DNA of 64,000 nucleotides, from contig NZ_CP170485.1 in the NCBI RefSeq assembly GCF_052055585.1, positions 1,860,001-1,924,000 on the forward strand, given 5' to 3'. The notes under the pieces were generated by a model. It was not told the DNA's origin. It did no database searches and worked only from the letters and a program-made list of their open reading frames with translations. The stretch is from Oceanicaulis sp052055585 (GTDB lineage Bacteria > Pseudomonadota > Alphaproteobacteria > Caulobacterales > Maricaulaceae). The position numbers and the translations under genes were made by a program. Positions 1 through 10,145 of this stretch are shown here, one piece after another (position 1 is the first letter of the stretch; every line of letters begins with the position of its first letter).

Positions 1-804
1 CAGTGTGGAGCGCAGCATGGCGCGGGCATCATCACTCAGCCCCGAAGCCCTGTGCGCCTCCTGATCGAGCACATCCCCGAGCTCGAGATTGACCAGCGTC
101 ACCGCCAGGTGAAACACCCGCCCCGCCGGCTCCAGAAGATCGGACAGCAAGAGCTTGCGGGCGTGAAAATCAAAGCGGCGCAACGCCCCGCCCATCACCG
201 CATCATCATAGGTGCGCACGGCGGCGCCATGAGAGGATTTCAAACGCGCCGTCAGCGCCGCCCCCAGATCGGACGGATCATCGAGACCGGCCCTGAAGCG
301 ATCGCACGCATCTTCGATAGAGGGGAAATAGTTCGAGGCCGCATCCAGCGCGTCACGCACTTCTTCCAGAGGGCTCAGGATCGCCCCACCCTCCTCGCCC
401 GTCGCACGTAAGGCCAGGTCAGCCGCCGCCGCATTGCTTTCTCGATAGGCCTGATGAAGCTTGGCCAGCGCCTCGGCCGCGCGCGGATGGGCGTCCGCCA
501 GCTCCTGCACGTCGCGCGCATCCAGATCCGCGCTTTTGAGCACCGGGTCAGCGGCGGCCTCCTTCAGATCGGCCAGCAATTGCCGGTCGCTCTCGGCTGC
601 AAAGGCGCGCACATCCACATCAAAGACTTCCGCCAGCGACAACAGCACGCGCGCCGTCACCGGGCGCTGATTGCGCTCGAGCAGGTTCAGATAACTGGGA
701 GAGACATTCAGGCTCTCGGCGAACTGGGCCTGGGTCTGCCCGAGCTCCTTGCGCAAGCGACGCAAGCGGGCGCCAGCGAAGAGCTTTTCCTGGGACGCGC
801 TCAT
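1..804 (-). CDS. XRE-family short-chain fatty acyl regulator (RamB/ScfR type), 3' end missing
   Basis: Transcription factor with an N-terminal Cro/C1-type helix-turn-helix. The visible 268 codons read MSASQEKLFAGARLRRLRKE, then a helix-turn-helix with the recognition-helix stretch VSPSYLNLLERNQRPVT, then a long helical domain (for example LAKLHQAYRES and RVFHLAVTLVNLELGDVL). That arrangement is typical of the short-chain acyl-CoA regulators (RamB/ScfR) that control acetate and propionate genes. The frame stays open to base 1, so the C-terminal part lies outside the window. It diverges from aceA, and the intergenic region carries inverted repeats, so control of the glyoxylate-shunt operon is the natural inference. 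No clear Shine-Dalgarno precedes the ATG. Family placement is by residue pattern only. Confidence 0.85.
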   Translation of the reverse strand, partial: MSASQEKLFAGARLRRLRKELGQTQAQFAESLNVSPSYLNLLERNQRPVTARVLLSLAEVFDVDVRAFAAESDRQLLADLKEAAADPVLKSADLDARDVQELADAHPRAAEALAKLHQAYRESNAAAADLALRATGEEGGAILSPLEEVRDALDAASNYFPSIEDACDRFRAGLDDPSDLGAALTARLKSSHGAAVRTYDDAVMGGALRRFDFHARKLLLSDLLEPAGRVFHLAVTLVNLELGDVLDQEAHRASGLSDDARAMLRSTL

Positions 805-805
805 T

Positions 806-821
806 TGTAAATCAATTTACA
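806..821. promoter_or_regulatory. Inverted repeat TGTAAAT-CA-ATTTACA next to the regulator start
   Basis: Perfect 7-bp arms with a 2-bp centre, immediately upstream of the regulator start codon at 804 and in the shared regulator/aceA intergenic region. Its position suits an autoregulatory operator. The assignment is inferred from symmetry and position only. Confidence 0.5.
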
Positions 822-845
822 TCCATACAGGCTTACAAGTATGTA

Positions 846-875
846 TTGCATACCTCGTATCCTCTTTTTATGCAA
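846..875. promoter_or_regulatory. Inverted repeat TTGCATA/TATGCAA upstream of aceA
   Basis: Arms TTGCATA (846-852) and TATGCAA (869-875) are separated by 16 bp. RamB-type regulators recognise TTGCA-containing half sites, so this is a plausible operator for the divergent regulator. The exact promoter elements of aceA could not be fixed. Confidence 0.45.
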
Positions 876-948
876 TGGGGTGCTGGTCACGCTGCGGCTG
901 CGTTGTAAGGTCATTGACAACGAAGTTCACACAAAAGGGGCAACCCCG

Positions 949-2244
<1,296 letters not shown>

Positions 2245-2259
2245 TCCGCCCTGCCGAAC

Positions 2260-2293
2260 TCAGGGCTTGCGTTGGTGGACACGCGAGCCCTGA
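2260..2293 (+). other. Stem-loop between aceA and the rraA-like gene
   Basis: Arms TCAGGGCTTGCGT (2260-2272) and ACGCGAGCCCTGA (2281-2293) pair nearly perfectly, with one mismatch. No U-tract follows. This suits a processing or 3'-end-stabilising hairpin that lowers downstream expression, not a full terminator. Confidence 0.5.
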
Positions 2294-2396
2294 CTGAGGG
2301 CGCTGTGGCGGACCGCTGGATGTCCGCCCGGCGCTCTCAAGCGTTTTCCAGCCCCAGTTTTCTGCCTGATCCCGCCTGACCGACCAGGAGGCTTTC

Positions 2397-2882
2397 ATGA
2401 CCCCCGTTTGCGATTTGTGCGACGCGTTCCCCGAGCAGGTCCAAGTGCTCGAACCCGTGCTGAAATCGTATGGCGGCGAGACAGCCTTTTACGGACAGGT
2501 CGAGACCATCCGCACCCATGAAGACAATTCGCGGGTGCGCGAGGCGGTCTCCGAACCCGGATCAGGTCGCGTGCTCGTCGTTGACGGTGGTGGATCGCTC
2601 AAGCGATCGCTCCTGGGAGGAGACCTCGCCGGTAAAGCCGCCGCAAATGGCTGGTCCGGCGTGATCGTCAACGGCGCCGTGCGCGATGTCGCAGAGCTGG
2701 AAGCGGAAGCCCTGGGCGTGCTCGCCCTGGCACTCATCCCCATGAAAACCGAAAAGCGCGATCTTGGCGTTCGCGGCGTTCCGGTCACCCTGGCAGGCGC
2801 AGTCGTGCGCCGCGGCGACTGGATCTATGCTGACCGGGACGGTGTCATCGTCTCCGCCGAGCCGCTGCACCTGCAAATCTGA
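2397..2882 (+). CDS. RraA-like protein (possible 4-hydroxy-4-methyl-2-oxoglutarate aldolase/oxaloacetate decarboxylase)
   Basis: 161-aa member of the RraA/HMG-aldolase fold. Recognisable stretches are VVDGGGSLKRSLLGGDLAGK, NGWSGVIVNGAVRDVAELE and MKTEKRDLGVRGVPVTLAG. Asp76 followed by Arg96-Asp97 resembles the Asp-(about 20 residues)-Arg-Asp signature of the catalytically active aldolases, so an enzyme role is more likely than a pure RNase E inhibitor. It lies 152 bp after aceA and 18 bp before aceB, preceded by the ribosome site GACCAGGAGG. Position inside the glyoxylate operon suggests a link to 2-oxoacid metabolism, for example oxaloacetate decarboxylation; this is inference. Automated pipelines would probably call it ribonuclease E activity regulator RraA. 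Confidence 0.88.
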   Translation: MTPVCDLCDAFPEQVQVLEPVLKSYGGETAFYGQVETIRTHEDNSRVREAVSEPGSGRVLVVDGGGSLKRSLLGGDLAGKAAANGWSGVIVNGAVRDVAELEAEALGVLALALIPMKTEKRDLGVRGVPVTLAGAVVRRGDWIYADRDGVIVSAEPLHLQI

Positions 2883-2900
2883 CCCTAGAAGGAGCGCCCC

Positions 2901-4499
2901 ATGAGCGACGCCCCCAACGGCCTTGTCATTCACGGCCCGATGAAGCCCGGCTTTGAAGAGATTCTGTCTTCTGAAGCCCTGAGCCTTCTGGCTGATGTGC
3001 ACCGCCGCTTTCACGGTGAACGCCTGCGCCTGCTGCAAGCGCGTCTCGACCGTCAGGCGCGCCTTGATAGCGGCGAGGAAATCCTCGACTTCCCCGAAGA
3101 GACCAAAGCCATCCGCAATGGCGAATGGACCGTGCCCCCCGCCCCGGCTGACCTGCAGGACCGCCGGGTGGAGATCACCGGGCCGGTGGACCGCAAAATG
3201 GTCATCAACGCGCTCAATTCCGGCGCGAAATGCTTCATGGCCGATTTTGAGGACGCGTCGACCCCGTCCTGGGAGAACATGGTCGAGGGCCAGATCAATC
3301 TGCGCGACGCCAATCTGCGCACGATCAGCTTCACCGATGAGAAGTCGGGCAAGTCCTATGCCCTCAGCGCCTCTCCGGCGACCCTGATTGCGCGGGCGCG
3401 CGGCCTGCATCTCGATGAAGCGCACGTCACCGTCGATGGCGCGCCGGTTTCGGGCGGCTTTTTCGATTTCGTGCTTTACCTGTTCCACAACCATGCCAGC
3501 ACGGCGAAGAACGGCTCCGGCCCGTACTTCTACATTCCCAAGCTGGAAACGCGCTTTGAAGCGCGCCTGTGGTCGCTGGTGATCCGTCACTGCGAGGAAG
3601 CGCTCGGCCTGAAACGCGGCACGGTGCGCATCACGGTGCTGATCGAGACCCTGCCCGCCACGTTCGAGCTCGACGAGATGCTCTATGAACTGCGCGAGAA
3701 CATCACGGCGTTCAACGCTGGTCGCTGGGACTATATCTTCAGCTTCATCAAGCGCCAGAAGACGGACGCCGCGAAAGTCCTGCCTGACCGCGCCCAGGTG
3801 ACCATGACCGCCCCCTTCATGGCGTCTTACGCCGAGCGGGTGATCGCGGTGTGCCACCGTCGCGGCGCGCACGCCATGGGCGGGATGTCCGCCTTCATCC
3901 CGGTCAAGGGCGATGATGCGGCGAACGCAGCCGCGGTGGAGAAAGTCAAAGCGGACAAGACCCGCGAAGCCAGTATCGGCCATGACGGCGCCTGGGTCGC
4001 GCACCCGGCCCTCGTCCCCGTGGCGATCGAGGCCTTCGACAAGGTGATGCCGGGCCCGAACCAGCTCGACAAGAAACCCGCCGTGAAAGAGGACCGCGAG
4101 GTTCTGACCTCGGCGTGCGAAGGCACGATTACCGAGAGCGGCCTGTACGGCAATGCGGATGTCGCCATTCGCTATATCGCGAGCTGGCTGCAAGGCCGCG
4201 GCGCCGCGCCGATCCACAATCTGATGGAAGACGCGGCCACCGCCGAAATCTCCCGCGCCCAGCTCTGGCAATGGCGCACCCATGGCGCCAAGACCGATGA
4301 TGGCCAGCTGATCGACGCCGAGCGCGTCAAAGCCGTCATCGCCAAGGCGGCCGACGCCATCAAGAGCGAAGTGGGCGACAATGCCTGGTCTGGCGGACGT
4401 TTCTCGGAGGCCGCCGACATCCTGACCGATCTGGCGTTGAGCGACACGTTCGAGGAATTCCTCACCCTGCCCGCCTACGGCAAGATCCAGTCGCGCTAG
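2901..4499 (+). CDS. aceB: Malate synthase A
   Basis: Condenses glyoxylate with acetyl-CoA to malate, the second glyoxylate-shunt step; cytosolic. The 532-aa length matches malate synthase A, not the roughly 720-aa G form. Family stretches include ITGPVDRKMVINALNSGAK, CFMADFEDASTPSWENM, RARGLHLDEAHV and YIPKLETR, and the late EGTITESGLYGNADVAIRY block. Ribosome site AGAAGGAGC precedes the ATG. It ends the aceA-rraA-like-aceB operon, with a strong terminator 18 bp after the stop. Co-transcription with aceA and control by the divergent acyl regulator are inferred from layout. Confidence 0.97.
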   Translation: MSDAPNGLVIHGPMKPGFEEILSSEALSLLADVHRRFHGERLRLLQARLDRQARLDSGEEILDFPEETKAIRNGEWTVPPAPADLQDRRVEITGPVDRKMVINALNSGAKCFMADFEDASTPSWENMVEGQINLRDANLRTISFTDEKSGKSYALSASPATLIARARGLHLDEAHVTVDGAPVSGGFFDFVLYLFHNHASTAKNGSGPYFYIPKLETRFEARLWSLVIRHCEEALGLKRGTVRITVLIETLPATFELDEMLYELRENITAFNAGRWDYIFSFIKRQKTDAAKVLPDRAQVTMTAPFMASYAERVIAVCHRRGAHAMGGMSAFIPVKGDDAANAAAVEKVKADKTREASIGHDGAWVAHPALVPVAIEAFDKVMPGPNQLDKKPAVKEDREVLTSACEGTITESGLYGNADVAIRYIASWLQGRGAAPIHNLMEDAATAEISRAQLWQWRTHGAKTDDGQLIDAERVKAVIAKAADAIKSEVGDNAWSGGRFSEAADILTDLALSDTFEEFLTLPAYGKIQSR

Positions 4500-4517
4500 G
4501 CGAGCGCCGATTCGCAC

Positions 4518-4547
4518 AAAGGGCGGCCTCCGGGCCGCCCTTTTTGT
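4518..4547 (+). terminator. Rho-independent terminator of the aceA-rraA-aceB operon
   Basis: GGGCGGCC/GGCCGCCC stem with a short loop, followed directly by TTTTTG. Confidence 0.9.
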
Positions 4548-4578
4548 TTCCAGCGATCACCAAGAGCCTGAAAAGACA

Positions 4579-4604
4579 AGGGCCGGAGCTTGCGCTCCGG
4601 CCCT
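4579..4604 (-). terminator. Terminator of the first TonB-dependent receptor gene
   Basis: 11-bp perfect stem AGGGCCGGAGC/GCTCCGGCCCT with a 4-nt loop. Read on the minus strand it is followed by a T-rich tract (CTTGTCTTTT). It sits about 50 bp after the receptor stop codon. Confidence 0.85.
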
Positions 4605-4651
4605 CGCCATCCTCCCTGACTGGTCATTTTCGCCAATCAGTTTTTTGTATA

Positions 4652-7198
4652 TTACCACTCCGTGCGCAGAGTGACACCCCAGGTTCTCGGAGCGCCCATG
4701 AATGCGCCGAAGCCGCCAGACTGAGCAAACTGGTCAAACGCCACCTGCGCATAGGCTTCGTCGGTCAGGTTGCGACCCCAGGCCTCGATCGACCAGGCGC
4801 CGTCCGCGTGATTCAGACCCACCCGCGCATTGAGCAGGGTGAAGGCGTCTTGCTGCTTCTCGGGATCCAGGTCAGACCCGGTGTTGTAATCGCTGACATA
4901 GCGAGCATCGAGGCTCGCCAGACCCCAGACATTACCCCAGAGCGGACGCTCATAGATAACCTGGGCGGTCAGGAAGTTTTCCGGAGACAGCGAGATCTGC
5001 TTGCCACGCAGATTGGCGGCAATGCTGGTCTCATCGCCATACTCGGCGTTCACATAGGCGTAGCCGCCGCTGATATCGAGACCATCAATCGGCGTTGCGT
5101 AAGCGAAGTCCACTTCAAGACCATAGCTGGTCACGCTTTCGATGGAGTTCACCACGAAGGAAATGCCGGTGAAGGTGTTGAGCTGGAAGTCCTCGACCTC
5201 CTGATAGAAGGCGTTGGCGTTCAGCTGCAGCACATTGCCGAAGAGTTGGGATTTGAAGCCCACTTCATAGGCGTCGATGATTTCCGGTGCGAAACCGGAG
5301 TCCACATCCGTATAACCGGTGACCGGATCGAGCGGGCCGCCAAAGGCGCGGTCGAGGTTGAAACCACCCGCCTTGAAGCCGCGCGAATAGCCGACATAGC
5401 CCATGAAATCATCGCTGAAATCATAGGTCAGACGGATGGTGCCGGACACCTGCTCGTCCGTGCGCTCACGGTCATAGCCGTTCGCATCCAGCGCCGTCCG
5501 GGCATAGGGCAGACAAATATTGCCCGCTGCGGTTCCCAGACCGGAGATCGTTGCGGCCGGCAGGCCTGCCGCAGTCGCAGCAGCGATAACGCCCGCCACC
5601 GGATCGGGACCAAAGGCCGTTTCCAGCGCACCGCAAGCCGCCGGGCTGTTGGTGTTGAACGTCGCAAAGACATTCTTGGTCTCGTGCGTATAGCGCAGAC
5701 CCGCCGTCAGGCTGAGATTATCGGTCAGACGATAGGTGTTGTGGGTGAAGATCGCCCAGCTTTCAGCCGTCTGCTCATACAGGTCCTGCGCAACGCCCGT
5801 CCCTTCGGGAATGGCCGAGCCCGGCGCCGGAATCGGCAGGAAGCCCTGAGCGCCCGGAACGCCGATCAGCGCCGCCACAGGGGCAAGGCCCTGCATGGCC
5901 TGCAGCGTGGCGGAAACCCCGGCCGGGGTGCCCAGCGGCGGCACCGAGCCCGCCGTCAGCAGACGCCCGAGATACGCTTCCCAGTCATCACCAAAGCGGA
6001 TGGCGTCGCCCAGCTCGAGCTCTTCATGAGAGACAAAGCCGCCGACCAGCCAGTCCAGATCGCCCCAGATGCCCGTCAGGCGGACTTCCTGGGAGAAACG
6101 CTCCAGATCGGTGAAGTTGCCGTCCGCGCGATAGGCGATATCGGCGGTCGAATAGTCGATATCCTGGGTCCGGCTGTTCTCCCACTGACGCCATGCAGTG
6201 ACAGAGGTCAGCGTGCCGATCGGCATCTCGATGTCGAACTCGGCGGAGAGGCCCTGGTCTTCGACATCCTGCTGATATTCGCGGTTGGCGTAGGACACGC
6301 GTGCGCCCGGGTCAGCCGGTTGCATCACCTGACCGCCCACAGCGCCCACAAAGGCGGCCGGCGCGGCGGCGTAATCCCACTGGACCGCGGAGCAGCACAG
6401 CTCGTCACGGTTGGAATAATCATAGATGATGCGGCCTTCGACAGCCTCGCTCGGCGTCCACAGAGCCTGGGCGCGGAAGGTGTAATAGTCCTGCGTTTCG
6501 GAATCGCGGACTTCAGCCGGACCATTGCCGTCATCATAGATGAGCTGCTGGAAGCCATCGCGCTCGCCCTTGGCGGCGAACAGGCGGAAGGCCAGCACAT
6601 CCTCGATCAGCGGGCCGGTCAGCGAGCCGCTGAAACGGCTATAGCCATAATCGCCCAGCGTCGCCTCGAGCGCGCCGCCATGCTCGAACTCGGGAGCCGC
6701 GGTCACAACATTCAGAACGCCAGCCGAGGTGTTCTTGCCAAACAGCGTGCCTTGCGGGCCGCGCAGCACCTCGATGCGTTCGATCTCGCCCAGATCGCCG
6801 AAGCCGACGCCGTTCCGCGAGCGGAACACGCCGTCAATGTAGACGCCGACCGAGCTTTCGAGGCCGAAGTTGTCGCCCACGGTGCCGATGCCGCGAATAC
6901 GGGCGGTGGTGATGGTCTCGGACTGGGTCGAGGTCACCATCAGGCCCGGCGCGATCGAGATCAGGTCCTTGATATCGGCGACACCTGCATTTTGCAGGGC
7001 GTCCGTGTCATAGGCGCCGATCGAAAGCGGCACGTCCTGAGCGCTTTCTTCACGCTGTTGCGCGGTCACGGTGATCACATCAATGGTCCGGCGCTCTCCG
7101 CCGCCAACCTGTTCGAACACCTGGGCCTGAGCCGCAGAGCCGAGTACCAGCGTGGATGCAGCCGCATACAGAGCGGCGCGCGTGAATTTCGACATCAT
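4652..7198 (-). CDS. TonB-dependent outer-membrane receptor (copy 1)
   Basis: 848-aa outer-membrane active transporter. Signal peptide ends at AQAQ near residue 26; a TonB-box-like IDVITVTAQ follows; then a plug domain with the classic stretches IRGIGTVGDNFGLESSVGVY and IERIEVLRGPQGTLFGKNTS; then a beta-barrel ending in the aromatic residue of TLRTEW. Start MMSKF is preceded by GGGAGGAGAC; the second Met is equally possible. The closely related receptor at 7593-10145 lies just upstream on the same strand, with near-identical N- and C-termini. Each copy has its own terminator and promoter region. The substrate cannot be read from sequence. In Caulobacterales such receptors import oligosaccharides, siderophores or other large molecules. 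Confidence 0.95.
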   Translation of the reverse strand: MMSKFTRAALYAAASTLVLGSAAQAQVFEQVGGGERRTIDVITVTAQQREESAQDVPLSIGAYDTDALQNAGVADIKDLISIAPGLMVTSTQSETITTARIRGIGTVGDNFGLESSVGVYIDGVFRSRNGVGFGDLGEIERIEVLRGPQGTLFGKNTSAGVLNVVTAAPEFEHGGALEATLGDYGYSRFSGSLTGPLIEDVLAFRLFAAKGERDGFQQLIYDDGNGPAEVRDSETQDYYTFRAQALWTPSEAVEGRIIYDYSNRDELCCSAVQWDYAAAPAAFVGAVGGQVMQPADPGARVSYANREYQQDVEDQGLSAEFDIEMPIGTLTSVTAWRQWENSRTQDIDYSTADIAYRADGNFTDLERFSQEVRLTGIWGDLDWLVGGFVSHEELELGDAIRFGDDWEAYLGRLLTAGSVPPLGTPAGVSATLQAMQGLAPVAALIGVPGAQGFLPIPAPGSAIPEGTGVAQDLYEQTAESWAIFTHNTYRLTDNLSLTAGLRYTHETKNVFATFNTNSPAACGALETAFGPDPVAGVIAAATAAGLPAATISGLGTAAGNICLPYARTALDANGYDRERTDEQVSGTIRLTYDFSDDFMGYVGYSRGFKAGGFNLDRAFGGPLDPVTGYTDVDSGFAPEIIDAYEVGFKSQLFGNVLQLNANAFYQEVEDFQLNTFTGISFVVNSIESVTSYGLEVDFAYATPIDGLDISGGYAYVNAEYGDETSIAANLRGKQISLSPENFLTAQVIYERPLWGNVWGLASLDARYVSDYNTGSDLDPEKQQDAFTLLNARVGLNHADGAWSIEAWGRNLTDEAYAQVAFDQFAQSGGFGAFMGAPRTWGVTLRTEW

Positions 7199-7531
7199 GA
7201 ATTAGTCTCCTCCCTACTCAGCGTTCCCGGTTTGCCCGGTGACTGTTGCGGGGTCATCGCCCCATGCATCGCTGACTAATGTCCATACAAAGGTGACTTA
7301 TTTTGCGGTCGCGTAAAGCTCCCAATAGCGCTTAAGCATTCTCGGAATGCCCAAAACCGCTATTTTTCTGAATTTTGGTATACGACTGTTGCGAAGCTGT
7401 CACGATTACGTGCGCGTCAATCTATGCTGCATAAGCACAATAGAATATCGCAATTCCAAGTGAACACGCGCTGCGCCCGCTAACTAGCACAGCAGATTCG
7501 ACAAGGCAGAATCGGATAAGCCAATAAAAGA
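7199..7531 (-). promoter_or_regulatory. Intergenic promoter region of TonB receptor copy 1
   Basis: About 330 bp without a credible gene. It is AT-richer than its surroundings, as expected for a promoter, and the receptor ribosome site GGGAGGAGAC lies at its left end. No operator or -35/-10 pair stood out enough to assign. GANTC sites occur at about 7495 and 7509. Confidence 0.4.
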
Positions 7532-7562
7532 AAAGGCCGCTTCCGGTTGGAAGCGGCCTTTC
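7532..7562 (-). terminator. Terminator of the second TonB-dependent receptor gene
   Basis: Stem AAGGCCGCTTCC/GGAAGCGGCCTT with a 4-nt loop, followed on the minus strand by TTTTCTTTTATT. Confidence 0.9.
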
Positions 7563-7592
7563 GCAGGTGCAGCTAAGCTGGAAAAGCGGGTG

Positions 7593-10145
7593 TTACCACT
7601 CCGTGCGCAGCGTCACACCCCAGGTGCGCGGGGCGCCCAGGAATGCTGCATAGCTGGCGGTGCCACGCGGGTCGATCGAAGTGCCGGAGCCGGCGCGGCG
7701 GCCCTGGGCAAAGGCGTCGATCGCCACCTGGGCGTAGGTCTCGTCGGTGAGGTTGCGACCCCACAGCTCGACAGACCAGGCGCCGTCTTCACGACCCAGA
7801 CCCAGGCGCGCATTCACCGTGGTGAAGGAGTCCTGGACCTTTTCCGGGTCGAGATCGGAGCCGGTGTTGTATTCAGACGCCCAGCGGGCATCCAGGCTGG
7901 CGCTGGCCAGCAGGTTGTTGAACACCGGGCGGCTATAGATCAGCTGCGTAGTGAAGGTCTGATCCGGCACCAGCGAGAAGTCCTGACCTTGCAGGGCGTC
8001 CACCAGCGGGTCACCCGTGTTCACTTCGGTGTACTCGGTGTTGGTGTAGGCGTAGCCCGCCGTCACATCGAGACCGTCGATCGGAGTGGCGTAGTAGAAA
8101 TCAAGCTCCACGCCATAGGTCTCGGCTTCATCAATGCTTTCCACCACAAAGGCGATGCCGTTGAAGGTGTTGAGCTGGAAGTCGCTGACCTGCTGGTAGA
8201 AGGCCGAGCCGTTCAGCTGGACGACATTGCCGAACAGCTGGGACTTGAAGCCGACTTCATAGGAATCGACGATTTCCGGCGCGAACGAGTTGTCCGAATT
8301 GGTGTAGCCATCCGGGCCGATCGGGCCGTTCAGCTGGCGATCCAGGTTGAAGCCGCCCGCTTTGAAGCCGCGCGAATAGCCGCCATAGATCATCGCGTCG
8401 TCGCTGATGTCATAGGTCAGGCGGATCGTGCCGGAGACTTCCTCGTCGGTGCGCTCGTTATCATAGCCGTTCGCGTCCAGACCCGAGCGGTGATAGGGCA
8501 GGCAGATGCTGCCGATCGCCGTCGCGCCGTTCGCAATGGTCGCCGCCGGCATGTTCTGAGCGGTGGCCGCAGCAATGAAGCCGTTGATCGGATCAAAGCC
8601 GAACGCCTGTTCCAGCGCGGCGCAAGCCAGCGGCTGGTTGGTGTCGAAGGTCGCGTAAACGTCCTTGTTTTCACGAGTGTAGCGCAGACCCGCCGTCACG
8701 GTCAGATTGTCGGTGATGCGGTAGGCGTTGTGGGTGAAGATCGCCCAGCTGTCCGCCGACTGCTCATACACATCCTGGTTCACGCCCTGGCCGTCAACGA
8801 AGGCCATGCCCGGGGGAATGTTGATCAGACCGCCCGTCAGCGAAGCCAGCACAGCGCTGACGCCAGCCGGCGTGCCCAGCGGCGGCACGGTGCCCGCCGT
8901 CAGGGAGCGGCCCAGGAAGGCTTCCCAGTCTTCGCCGACGCGGATGCCGTCGCCCAGAACCAGATCTTCGTGGGAGTAGAACGCGCCCACGAGCCAGTCC
9001 AGATCGCCCCATTGGCCGTTCAGACGGACTTCCTGGGACAGACGCTCGATGTCGGTGAAGTTGTTGTCCTTGTCGCGATAAGCGAGGTCGGCGCTGGTGT
9101 AGTCAATGTCCTGGCTACGGGCGTTTTCCCAGTTGCGATAGGAGGTGACCGTGGTCAGGGTGCCGACCGGAAGTTCGAAATCAAACTCGGCGGACACGCC
9201 CCAGTCTTCGACGATCTGGTCAAATTCGCGGTTGGCGAAGGCCACGCGCTCGGACGGATCAGCCGGGTACAGGGTCTGGCCGCCCACAGAGTTCACCAGG
9301 GCGATACCCGCCGGGGTGTAATCCCAGGACGCGGCGGAGCAGCAGACTTCATCACGCTCGGTGTAGTCGGCGATGATGCGGCCGGTGACCGTTTCGCTCG
9401 GCGTCCATTCCAACTGACCGCGCACGGACCAGAAGTCCTGATTGTCAGAATCGGTCTGGCGAAGCTGGCCGTTATCGTCCTCGACATAGAGGTCCATATA
9501 GCCGTCGCGCTGACCGCGCACCGCAAACAGGCGGCCCGCCAGAACGTCTTCCACGATCGGGCCGGTCACATAACCGCTGAGGCGCGAATAGTTGTAATCG
9601 CCGATGGTGGCTTCCAGACCGGCGCCCGGCTCGAATTCCGGACCCGCGGTGACGATGTTCAGAACGCCGGCGGAGGTGTTCTTGCCGAACAGCGTGCCTT
9701 GCGGACCGCGCAGCACTTCAATGCGCTCCAGCTCGCCCAGATCGTTGAAGCCCACGCCGTTACGGGCGCGGAACACGCCGTCGATATAGACGCCGACCGA
9801 GCTTTCGAGGCCGAAATTGTCGCCCACGGTGCCGATGCCGCGAATACGGGCGGTCGTGATGGTTTCAGACTGGGTGGAAGTGACGATCAGGCCCGGAGCA
9901 ATGGCTTGCAGGTCCTTGATGTCACGCACGCCGGCATTGGCCAGCGCTTCGGTGTCGTAGGCGCCAATGGAGATCGGCACGTCTTGCGCGCTTTCCTCAC
10001 GTTGTTGCGCCGTCACGGTGATCACGTCGATCGTACGGCGCTCGCCGCCGCCGACCTGTTCGAACACCTGAGCTTGAGACGCTGCGCCGAGCGTCAGGCT
10101 GGACGCGGCGGCAAGCAAGGCGATCCGTGTGAAGGATGCTGCCAT
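7593..10145 (-). CDS. TonB-dependent outer-membrane receptor (copy 2)
   Basis: 850-aa receptor with the same domain order as its neighbour: signal peptide ending ASQAQ, the shared AQVFEQVGGGERRTIDVITV block, plug stretch RGPQGTLFGKNTS, beta-barrel and C-terminus TLRTEW. The open frame begins 99 bp further upstream, but the ATG at 10145 starts a proper signal peptide (MAASFTRIALL) and is preceded by GGGAGAG. It differs from copy 1 by small barrel insertions, including about 14 extra residues before the last strand (GRRAGSGTSIDPRG). The pair probably arose by tandem duplication and diverged in barrel and loop regions. Substrate unknown. Confidence 0.95.
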   Translation of the reverse strand: MAASFTRIALLAAASSLTLGAASQAQVFEQVGGGERRTIDVITVTAQQREESAQDVPISIGAYDTEALANAGVRDIKDLQAIAPGLIVTSTQSETITTARIRGIGTVGDNFGLESSVGVYIDGVFRARNGVGFNDLGELERIEVLRGPQGTLFGKNTSAGVLNIVTAGPEFEPGAGLEATIGDYNYSRLSGYVTGPIVEDVLAGRLFAVRGQRDGYMDLYVEDDNGQLRQTDSDNQDFWSVRGQLEWTPSETVTGRIIADYTERDEVCCSAASWDYTPAGIALVNSVGGQTLYPADPSERVAFANREFDQIVEDWGVSAEFDFELPVGTLTTVTSYRNWENARSQDIDYTSADLAYRDKDNNFTDIERLSQEVRLNGQWGDLDWLVGAFYSHEDLVLGDGIRVGEDWEAFLGRSLTAGTVPPLGTPAGVSAVLASLTGGLINIPPGMAFVDGQGVNQDVYEQSADSWAIFTHNAYRITDNLTVTAGLRYTRENKDVYATFDTNQPLACAALEQAFGFDPINGFIAAATAQNMPAATIANGATAIGSICLPYHRSGLDANGYDNERTDEEVSGTIRLTYDISDDAMIYGGYSRGFKAGGFNLDRQLNGPIGPDGYTNSDNSFAPEIVDSYEVGFKSQLFGNVVQLNGSAFYQQVSDFQLNTFNGIAFVVESIDEAETYGVELDFYYATPIDGLDVTAGYAYTNTEYTEVNTGDPLVDALQGQDFSLVPDQTFTTQLIYSRPVFNNLLASASLDARWASEYNTGSDLDPEKVQDSFTTVNARLGLGREDGAWSVELWGRNLTDETYAQVAIDAFAQGRRAGSGTSIDPRGTASYAAFLGAPRTWGVTLRTEW

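Noticed and set aside
2562..4517. 651-codon minus-strand open frame over rraA/aceB
   Set aside because: Antisense shadow; malate synthase on the other strand is unmistakable.
4544..7279. 911-codon plus-strand open frame across the first TonB receptor
   Set aside because: Antisense shadow of a clear receptor gene; its translation has no recognisable motifs and the minus strand has signal peptide, plug and barrel.
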